Source: CAZKJL01 sp964611095 (lineage in GTDB: Bacteria > Patescibacteriota > Gracilibacteria > Peribacterales > Peribacteraceae). Taken from it: DNA of 56,137 bases. The DNA lies in assembly GCA_964611095.1 (NCBI GenBank), contig CAZSWJ010000006.1, positions 1 through 56,137 of the forward strand. Reading direction: 5' to 3'. A program made the position numbers and the translations under genes. How positions within the stretch are numbered: position 1 is the first letter of the stretch; every line of letters starts with the position of its first letter. This document shows positions 49,948 through 56,137 of the stretch, one piece after another. The notes below the pieces were generated by a model. The model worked only from the letters and a program-made list of their open reading frames with translations, ran no database searches and had not been told where the DNA came from.

Positions 49948-51429
49948 TTAGAGAGCGTGTCCGTATTTTTCGTAGAATTTGCTCATGAAGATTTCCTTGG
50001 GATCGTAGAAACGCTTTTTCTCAAACACTTCATTTGCATTCGGATACGCCGCTTGCAGTTGCTGCGCCGTAGGCCACAACTGATACGTAAGATAATACGT
50101 TCCATTAAAACGAAGAGCGGCGTCGACGATCTTCCTAGTGACGTACTCAGCATCGGCTTGCCCTTGAGCGGAAAGCTTTACGTTACTCATGACGACAACT
50201 GCAAATGCATTCTCCCTCGGGGCATACGGCAAGAACGTTTCAACATTTGCTTCAACATAGCGAACCGTAACGCTTAAAATATTCGTACTGCCGTTCCGTA
50301 GAATGGTTCTAAGCTCGTCCATAAACGGCACGAAGTTCCGTACCGGAACGTAGTACTCTTGAAGAATGTCGGTGTCTTTTGTAGAATAGTAATCGAGGAA
50401 TTCCAGCGGAGTCTCCGGTGGACGCATGGAGTTATTGCGGGAAATGAGCGCAGTCTCCCCCGGTGAAAGATCGACGCTCTTTTGCAGGCTCCATCGCAAG
50501 TCTTTTGCCCAATCGAATGAACGAGAAAGGCCAAAGAAGAATTTATCGCGCAGCACGTTGCGTTCCAGGCCGAGCGCATGAATAGCGTCGGCGGTTCTGG
50601 TCGTGGTATGCCACGTCGTCACAATGAGCTCCTGCAAGAAGTTTTCCTGTGCAATGGAGGGGCGAACCAGCATGAGAGTCGCCGTAGAATCAGTCTGAAT
50701 GTTGTCTGCAAAGTAGGCAGGGAATTCTTTGTAATCCATGATGGCGGCACGCTTTTCCAGGACGACATCGTCCGTCAGCTGAATCGTCGCATCCAGAATG
50801 ATACCGAACATGCCATACCCTCCGATGACGAGCTTAAAGAGCTCCGGATGCTCCGTACGGCTCACAATGATGATGTCACCGTTCGGCTGCATGAGGTGAA
50901 ACGAGCGAACGGTGTCTACGAACGTCGTTTCACGAAGGTCACGGCCATGGGCATTGGCGCTCATCGTTCCACCGACTGTGAAGACATTGGACGATTGCAT
51001 CACCTTCACAGCGAGTCCGTGGGGGTTGATGTAGTTCTGAATGTCGTCCCATGTCGCACCAGCTTCAACGGTGATCGTCTTATTTTGGAGATCGAGATCA
51101 AGAATTTCGTTGAAATCCTTCATATCGAGCACAAGTGCGCCGTTATAGTACGTGTGGCCGCCTTGGCTGTGTCTACTGCCGGCAATGGAGACCTTCCAGT
51201 TTTTATCATGCGCCTCTCGCAGTGCGGCCTGCAGTTGCTCGACTTTATGAGGCTTGTCGATGCGAAGCACTTTTGTCGGCAGCAGCCTGGAAATATCGGT
51301 CGCAATCAGCGGATCGTCGTTTTGGAAAAGACGACCATATGAAATGACGAATGTGCTCGCATAAGCAACAAGGACAATCATGAGAAACAGCAACACGCCG
51401 CCGACGCGTAGAAAAGCTCGTTTCTTCAT
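49948..51429 (-). CDS. Membrane-anchored FAD-linked oxidase (VAO/aldonolactone-oxidase-like)
   Basis: 493 residues: an N-terminal transmembrane anchor (VGGVLLFLMIVLVAYASTF), a FAD_binding_4 domain with KVSIAGSRHSQGG (the His after Arg may bind FAD covalently, as in alditol/gulonolactone oxidases) and GGTMSANAHGRD, and a C-terminal cap resembling D-arabinono-lactone oxidase. It probably oxidises a sugar alcohol or lactone outside the membrane; the substrate is unknown. Its ATG overlaps the TGA of the glycosyltransferase gene (51426-51429), the third member of a coupled operon. Confidence 0.85.
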   Translation of the reverse strand: MKKRAFLRVGGVLLFLMIVLVAYASTFVISYGRLFQNDDPLIATDISRLLPTKVLRIDKPHKVEQLQAALREAHDKNWKVSIAGSRHSQGGHTYYNGALVLDMKDFNEILDLDLQNKTITVEAGATWDDIQNYINPHGLAVKVMQSSNVFTVGGTMSANAHGRDLRETTFVDTVRSFHLMQPNGDIIIVSRTEHPELFKLVIGGYGMFGIILDATIQLTDDVVLEKRAAIMDYKEFPAYFADNIQTDSTATLMLVRPSIAQENFLQELIVTTWHTTTRTADAIHALGLERNVLRDKFFFGLSRSFDWAKDLRWSLQKSVDLSPGETALISRNNSMRPPETPLEFLDYYSTKDTDILQEYYVPVRNFVPFMDELRTILRNGSTNILSVTVRYVEANVETFLPYAPRENAFAVVVMSNVKLSAQGQADAEYVTRKIVDAALRFNGTYYLTYQLWPTAQQLQAAYPNANEVFEKKRFYDPKEIFMSKFYEKYGHAL

Positions 51430-52619
51430 GATGCGCGGTGCTTTTTGATGGCGTGTTTGTAGAGTGTCTCCAGCTTCTTCGTCGTTTTCTCGATCGAAAA
51501 CTTTTTTGCGAGAGACGTCGACGACTTGCCCATCTTCGAGGCGAGTGCGGAGTTTCCAAGAAGTTGGAGCATCGCATCGGCGAACTGCTTGTGATGTCCG
51601 GGCTTCGCGAGGAATCCGTTCGTCGTGACGAGATCGATCATGCCCGCTTCTCTGACGCCAACGATGGGAAGACCGTGAATCATGGCTTCCAGAACCGCCA
51701 TGGGCTGATTCTCCGAACGGCTCGCCGTGGCGAACAGATCGCCGAGGCTGATGATGCCTGAAGACACGAGCTCTTCGTGCGACATGCTGCCGGCGAACAC
51801 GACGCTACGGTCGATCTTCAGTTTTTTTGCAAGCTTCACAAGCGGCTTCTTCATCGCGCCGTCGCCGATGACGAAAAGGCTGACATCGTTCCTCGCCTTG
51901 CAGACACGAGCGAACGACCTGAGCAAATCATCGATCGATTTTTCCTTCGCGAGTCTTCCGAAGTGCAGCACGACCTTCGTCTTGAGACCGTACGTTTCTC
52001 GCAGTTTTTCTTTCCCCGCCGCAGTGAGCCGCTTCACCGCGGAGAGGCGGATGCCGTTCGGCAGGTACGTGAAATGCTTCTCGTATCCCGAATCCCTGAG
52101 CCCTTGAATGAGCATCTTGGACGGCGCCAAGCGAAGATCGCACGCGTCGTAGAGCGTTTTGATCATGTAGACACCGACGCTGGCGAGCTGGTTGCTGAAG
52201 AATTTGTATCCCGGAAACACGCTCAGCGATGCCGAGCTGTTCTTGGTGATGTAGATGTGGTTGGTTCCGACGAGCGGCACGTCGAATTTCTCGGCGGCCA
52301 GATGCGCACTGAGTCCGAGTCCCCACGGGGTGTGGAAATGAACGATGTCAGGCTTGAAGGTTTTGAGGCGCTTCAGCGAACCCGGACGCAGCGTGAAGCC
52401 GATGCGATATCCGCCATGCATGCCCGTCGGCATGGACGGCGCGTACGTCACTTTGATTTTCCCCTGCTTGAACGGAAGCTTGGGCGTCCTGGCTTGCTTC
52501 GGCACGACAAACAGGACGTTGTGACCCAGTTTCGCCAACTCCTGCGCCGAGTTCATTGCCGAAGAAACAACGCCGTCGCGCTGCGGGTAAAAGTTATCGG
52601 TGAAGAATGCGATGTTCAT
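51426..52619 (-). CDS. Glycosyltransferase family 4, diacylglycerol-glycosyltransferase-like
   Basis: 397 residues, GT-B fold: NIAFFTDNFYPQRDGVVSS at the N-terminus, HFHTPWGLG, VVLHFGRLAKEKSIDDLL and ATASRSENQPMAVLEAMIHG. The N-terminal pattern (FTD.Y.P...GV..S) and HFHTP are typical of glycolipid-forming members such as diacylglycerol glucosyltransferases. ATG 52619 overlaps the DedA gene's stop by 4 nt, so the longer upstream frame is rejected. A lipid acceptor is inference. Confidence 0.88.
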   Translation of the reverse strand: MNIAFFTDNFYPQRDGVVSSAMNSAQELAKLGHNVLFVVPKQARTPKLPFKQGKIKVTYAPSMPTGMHGGYRIGFTLRPGSLKRLKTFKPDIVHFHTPWGLGLSAHLAAEKFDVPLVGTNHIYITKNSSASLSVFPGYKFFSNQLASVGVYMIKTLYDACDLRLAPSKMLIQGLRDSGYEKHFTYLPNGIRLSAVKRLTAAGKEKLRETYGLKTKVVLHFGRLAKEKSIDDLLRSFARVCKARNDVSLFVIGDGAMKKPLVKLAKKLKIDRSVVFAGSMSHEELVSSGIISLGDLFATASRSENQPMAVLEAMIHGLPIVGVREAGMIDLVTTNGFLAKPGHHKQFADAMLQLLGNSALASKMGKSSTSLAKKFSIEKTTKKLETLYKHAIKKHRAS

Positions 52620-53188
52620 GACTCGGACGGAAGCTCCTTGCGGACGAATTTGGAAAAGGCGACGATGCCGGCGATGACCAGGACCAAGCCGATTGCGACG
52701 GCGATTTGCGCGTTCACGATGTATGTGCCGACAACTTCGTACGATTCCCCGAAGTAGTAGCCGACGGCCATGAGTACGGCGTATTGCAGGGTCGTTGCGA
52801 AGAGCGCATTGATGATGAACGATCGAACCGGAATCTTCGCCAAGCCGGCACTGATGAGAAGCGGAAAGCTGAGGCCGTAGGACCACTTGGCGAGCATCAT
52901 GGCTTTGAACGTGTGCTCATGCCACAGGCGATCCATGCCGGCCATGCGCTTGCCCAGCCTCGTGACCGCAAACTTCGGATGCCACCACTTTCCGACGTAG
53001 TACGACGCGACATCACGCACGACGTCCGCGAACATCAGGATGCCGAACGACGGAAGCAGTTTGATGAAGCCGGCCGAAACCAGGAAGCCGACCATGACGG
53101 ACAGAATCGGCCCCTCCAAGAACGCGATGGGAAACAGCACCGCATAACGGTACGTTTCGAGCACGGAGAGGAGATATTCTTGCGTCAT
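52616..53188 (-). CDS. DedA family membrane protein
   Basis: 190 residues with about five hydrophobic segments: FLEGPILSVMVGFLVSAG, DVVRDVASYYVGKWW, KWSYGLSFPLLISAGLAKIP. The gene matches the DedA/SNARE-associated (VTT) fold, linked to undecaprenyl-phosphate or phospholipid flipping. The canonical F/Y-x-G-R segment is not obvious, so it is a diverged member. TATCAT with an upstream TG lies 9 nt before the ATG. It is the first gene of a three-gene ATGA-coupled operon. Confidence 0.8.
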   Translation of the reverse strand: MTQEYLLSVLETYRYAVLFPIAFLEGPILSVMVGFLVSAGFIKLLPSFGILMFADVVRDVASYYVGKWWHPKFAVTRLGKRMAGMDRLWHEHTFKAMMLAKWSYGLSFPLLISAGLAKIPVRSFIINALFATTLQYAVLMAVGYYFGESYEVVGTYIVNAQIAVAIGLVLVIAGIVAFSKFVRKELPSES

Positions 53189-53209
53189 CGATGCGTGATG
53201 ATACCAGCT

Positions 53210-55702
53210 TTAGGCGCGAGCCACCTTCCACCGCGCCCACTTGAGACACTCGAAGATGAAGAACGCCAGGAGACACGCGCCGATCATTTCCTCCCACAAA
53301 ATCATGGGGATGGGCTTCACCGAGAAGAACGGGCCCACGGGGGTAAGCAAGAGTCCGAGGTGCAGCAATGCGGAGGTGCCGATGGCAATGACGAGCCAGC
53401 GATTTCCGAACGGCGATTGCAAGAAGACCGGACGACGCGTCCGCGTGGACATCGCCAAGAGAAGCTGGAATAAAATCGTAGTCGTGAGCGCCATCGTTCT
53501 CGCGAGAACCACATCGTCGTGGAAGTGGTGCATGGACAAACGGAAGAGCCCGAGCGAGAGAATCATGTTGAGAATTCCGGCGACGACGAGCAGGAACCAC
53601 TCGCCGTAGAAAATGCCCTGCGTCTGCTTGCGCGGCGGACGGTCCATGATGCCTTTTTCCCCTTCTTCAGCGGCGAGTGCGAGAGCCGGGAAGCTGTCCG
53701 TGACGAGGTTGACCCACAAGATGTGCAGCGGCAGAAGCGGCAACGGCATGCCGACGAGCAAGGCACCGCTCACCGTGAGCACTTCGCCCAAGTTGCTGCG
53801 CATGAGGAAGATGACGAACTTCTTGATGTTGTCGTAGATGCGGCGACCTTCGGCGATGGCTGCGACGATCGTGGCGTAGTTGTCATCGGTGAGCACCATG
53901 GCCGCGGCTTCGCGGGCGATGTCGGTGCCCTTGAGACCCATGCCGACGCCCACGTGCGCACGCTTGAGTGCCGGAGCGTCATTGACGCCGTCGCCGCTCA
54001 TGGAGACGATCTCTCCCATTTCCTGGAGCGCCTGCAAAATGAGCACTTTGTGCGTGGGTTGCACGCGGGCGAACACCGAGACGGTGCGAAGAATGTGCTT
54101 GAGTTCATCGATGTCCATCGCATCGAGCTCGACTCCCGTGACGGCTTTGGTCGTTTGAATGCCCACGCTTTCGGCGATGGTCTTGGCCGTTGCCGGGTGA
54201 TCTCCGGTGATCATGATGGTACGGATGCCCGCATTGCGTGCGAGTTGAATGGCTTCCTTCACGCCCTGGCGCGGCGGGTCCATCATGGCGAGCAGTCCGA
54301 TGCCCTTGGGGCCGCCGCCGTTATCCACGGCGATGCCAAGCACGCGAAGCCCTTTGAGGGAGTACGCCTCGCTCTGCTTGAGCATTTCTTCTCGTTGATG
54401 CTGAGGAATGTGTTTGGCGATGACTTCGGGCGCACCCTTCCAGTACTTCGCCTGTTCGTCGCCGCGTTGATGCGTCGTCACCATGTACTTGGCCTCGGAC
54501 GTGAACGGCACGTCTTCCTCTTCGATGGGCAAACGTTCGATGCCTTCTTCCTCGGCATATTTGAGCAGTGCGATTTCGGTGGGATCTCCGATGTCCGGGA
54601 GCTCGGCGCGGTTGCAGGAAGCTGCGGCACGAATGAGAAGCTTTTTGTCGCCGTCCGGGAAGGTCCAGGCATCGGTGACGCGCATGCGGTTTTCGGTCAT
54701 CGTTCCGGTTTTGTCGGCGCAGATGACGGTGACGTTGCCGAGGGTTTCCACGGCATCAAGACGACGCACGAGCGCGTGTTTGCCGATCATGCGTTGCACG
54801 CCGATGGCGAGACAAATGGTCACGATGGCGGGAAGCCCCTCGGGTACCGCAGCCACCGCCAAGCTGACGGCGGTGAAGAAAATTTCCACGGGCTCCATGC
54901 CTTTCACGAGTCCGATGACGAAGATGACGACGCACAGAACGAGCACCAAAATTCCGATGCGAGAGCCCGCACGCTTGAGCTCGAGCTGCAGCGGCGTCGG
55001 CGGCGGCTTGAGTTCCATGACCATGGACGTGATTTTTCCGATTTCGCTCTTGAGTCCGGTGGCGGTGACGACCGCCTCAGCGGATCCGCGCGTGACGAGC
55101 GTGCCGGCATGCAGGATGCCGGGGCTGAAGTTCACGCCTTTCTCGATGTTTTCTTCGGCGAATTTGGCGACCGGAACGGATTCTCCAGTCAGGCTGGATT
55201 CATCCGACTCGGCCGACGAAGACGCCACGATGCGTGCATCTGCACTGATGCGGTCGCCGGCCTCGACGAGCATGAGATCGCCGGGTACCAGCTCTCGCGC
55301 GGGAACGATGATGACGGTTCCGCCGCGACGGACTTTGACCTGCGGTGCGCTGAGCTTGTTGAGGAGTGCGATGGCGTTTTCGGCTCTCCACTCTTGAACG
55401 AATCCGAGAATCGCGTTGATGACGACGATGGCGAAGATGACGCCCGCATTGATGAGCTCATGCTCGTTGATCGAACCCGCATGAAGCAGTGGAACCAAAA
55501 GCGATACGGCCACGGCACCCATGAGGATGTACACCATCACGTCCTGGAACTGCTGCAGAAAGATTTTCCAGAGCGGTTCACGGCGTTCCGGGATTTCGTT
55601 GTAACCGTGCTTTTCGTACGCCTGCTTCAGTGAGTCACCGGAAAGTCCGTGTTCACTTGCGCCAAGCGACTTCAAAATCTTCAGGCGATGGATTGCGACC
55701 AT
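53210..55702 (-). CDS. P-type cation ATPase, Ca2+-ATPase-like (P2 type)
   Basis: 830 residues: an N-terminal cation-ATPase domain, SSLTGESVPVAK (actuator), AAVPEGLPAIVT in M4 (the PEGL ion site of Ca/Na-K pumps), CADKTGTMTENRMRV (phosphorylated Asp), MITGDHPATA and GDGVNDAPAL (hinge), and about ten transmembrane helices. It probably exports Ca2+; Na/K or Mn remain possible. Its leader is about 28 nt, with TAGTAT upstream. It is divergent from cutA. Confidence 0.94.
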   Translation of the reverse strand: MVAIHRLKILKSLGASEHGLSGDSLKQAYEKHGYNEIPERREPLWKIFLQQFQDVMVYILMGAVAVSLLVPLLHAGSINEHELINAGVIFAIVVINAILGFVQEWRAENAIALLNKLSAPQVKVRRGGTVIIVPARELVPGDLMLVEAGDRISADARIVASSSAESDESSLTGESVPVAKFAEENIEKGVNFSPGILHAGTLVTRGSAEAVVTATGLKSEIGKITSMVMELKPPPTPLQLELKRAGSRIGILVLVLCVVIFVIGLVKGMEPVEIFFTAVSLAVAAVPEGLPAIVTICLAIGVQRMIGKHALVRRLDAVETLGNVTVICADKTGTMTENRMRVTDAWTFPDGDKKLLIRAAASCNRAELPDIGDPTEIALLKYAEEEGIERLPIEEEDVPFTSEAKYMVTTHQRGDEQAKYWKGAPEVIAKHIPQHQREEMLKQSEAYSLKGLRVLGIAVDNGGGPKGIGLLAMMDPPRQGVKEAIQLARNAGIRTIMITGDHPATAKTIAESVGIQTTKAVTGVELDAMDIDELKHILRTVSVFARVQPTHKVLILQALQEMGEIVSMSGDGVNDAPALKRAHVGVGMGLKGTDIAREAAAMVLTDDNYATIVAAIAEGRRIYDNIKKFVIFLMRSNLGEVLTVSGALLVGMPLPLLPLHILWVNLVTDSFPALALAAEEGEKGIMDRPPRKQTQGIFYGEWFLLVVAGILNMILSLGLFRLSMHHFHDDVVLARTMALTTTILFQLLLAMSTRTRRPVFLQSPFGNRWLVIAIGTSALLHLGLLLTPVGPFFSVKPIPMILWEEMIGACLLAFFIFECLKWARWKVARA

Positions 55703-55746
55703 GCGTCGAGGGGTGAAAAGATGCCGGGGTATACTACCATACGACC

Positions 55747-56073
55747 ATGAAGCATTCGGACACCTGCTGCATCGCCTACGTCACGACGCCCACGAAGGCC
55801 GTCGCCGCAACTCTTGGCCGACTCATCGTCGAAAAGAAATTGGCCGCATGCGCCAACGTTCACGGACCCATCGCATCCACGTACCGCTGGAAGGATAAGG
55901 TCGAAGAGGCCGAGGAGTACGTCCTGTTGCTGAAAACAACGGGCGCCCACTACGACGAGCTTCAGACACTCGTCGTCGAACATCATCCGTACGACAACCC
56001 GTGCGTCGTGCGTTTGGACATCGCCGACGGCAGCCCCGACTATTTGAATTGGATCGCGGAGTCCGTGCTGTAG
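55747..56073 (+). CDS. cutA: Divalent-cation tolerance protein CutA
   Basis: 108 residues, the usual CutA length: CIAYVTTPTKAVAATLGRLI, KKLAACANVHGPIASTYRWK and EEYVLLLKT, ending with the HPYDNPCVV strand and YLNWI. CutA is a small trimeric PII-like fold linked to copper tolerance; its exact role is unclear in most bacteria. TATACT lies 11 nt before the ATG. It shares a 44-bp divergent region with the P-type ATPase, so the two metal-related genes may be regulated together. Confidence 0.95.
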   Translation: MKHSDTCCIAYVTTPTKAVAATLGRLIVEKKLAACANVHGPIASTYRWKDKVEEAEEYVLLLKTTGAHYDELQTLVVEHHPYDNPCVVRLDIADGSPDYLNWIAESVL

Positions 56074-56083
56074 AATGAATTAT

Positions 56084-56137
56084 GGAAGGGTGGCCGAGTG
56101 GTCGATGGCGACAGTCTTGAAAACTGTTAACCCCTCA
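56084..56137 (+). tRNA. tRNA-Ser(UGA), 5' part (cut by window end)
   Basis: Acceptor 5' strand GGAAGGG, D arm with GCCGAGTGG, anticodon stem ACAGT/ACTGT with loop CT-TGA-AA, and the start of a long variable arm. The 3' half is outside the window. Confidence 0.9.

Overview
The window looks like a metagenome-assembled scaffold from a small-genome bacterium of the Candidate Phyla Radiation (Patescibacteria). A Peribacteria/Peregrinibacteria-type lineage is my best guess, but this is inference: there is no rRNA in the window and I could run no search. The hints are tightly packed single-copy housekeeping genes with 1-4 nt overlaps, very few Shine-Dalgarno sites, many -10 boxes only 6-9 nt before the start codon (apparent leaderless mRNAs), extremely Ser-rich Cys-repeat surface proteins, and UGA used as a normal stop. 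Two 100-N gaps (6275-6374 and 37862-37961) mark scaffolding joins. The first is artificial: the same 55 bp flank it and the GAPDH gene reads through intact once the duplicate is collapsed.

Layout. 1-2400: initiator tRNA end with a GIY-YIG insertion, an FtsB/DivIC-like gene, rpmA, tRNA-Ile and a CBS-domain membrane protein. 2400-12800: lipoprotein, CCA-adding enzyme, endonuclease IV, GAPDH, two convergent unknown genes, dnaK with a CIRCE operator, obgE and a phospholipase-D-type synthase. 12850-16440: a divergent SF2-type ATPase, tRNA-Phe preceded by two repeats carrying its own 5' end, and an orphan class I aminoacyl-tRNA-synthetase-like gene. 16440-28850: a TMTC-like mannosyltransferase with TPRs, an NDH-2-like oxidoreductase, and penicillin-binding protein 1C beside a giant alpha-2-macroglobulin. 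28990-37860: an apparently circularly permuted DsbA-like protein, M29 aminopeptidase, lipoproteins, SPOUT methylase, PurQ-like protein, frr and pyrH. 38120-44865: a surface-glycoprotein cluster. 45040-56137: pyruvate kinase, rsmH-ftsL, glycosyltransferases, an L,D-transpeptidase-like protein, a DedA/glycosyltransferase/FAD-oxidase operon, a Ca-type P-ATPase, cutA and two tRNA-Ser genes.

How it fits together. The strongest theme is cell-surface building. A protein O-mannosyltransferase gene sits between two proteins with long Ser-rich stalks, five Cys-rich repeats each and an almost identical C-terminal anchoring tail. A second, TMTC-like, candidate mannosyltransferase and several Ser-rich lipoproteins lie elsewhere in the window. 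Cell-wall synthesis (PBP1C, L,D-transpeptidase, FtsB/FtsL-like proteins, RsmH) and envelope protection (alpha-2-macroglobulin) accompany it. The second theme is disturbance at tRNA genes: a 318-bp GIY-YIG insertion duplicating the 3' end of the initiator tRNA, and ~92-bp tandem repeats duplicating the 5' end of tRNA-Phe, next to a synthetase-like paralogue.
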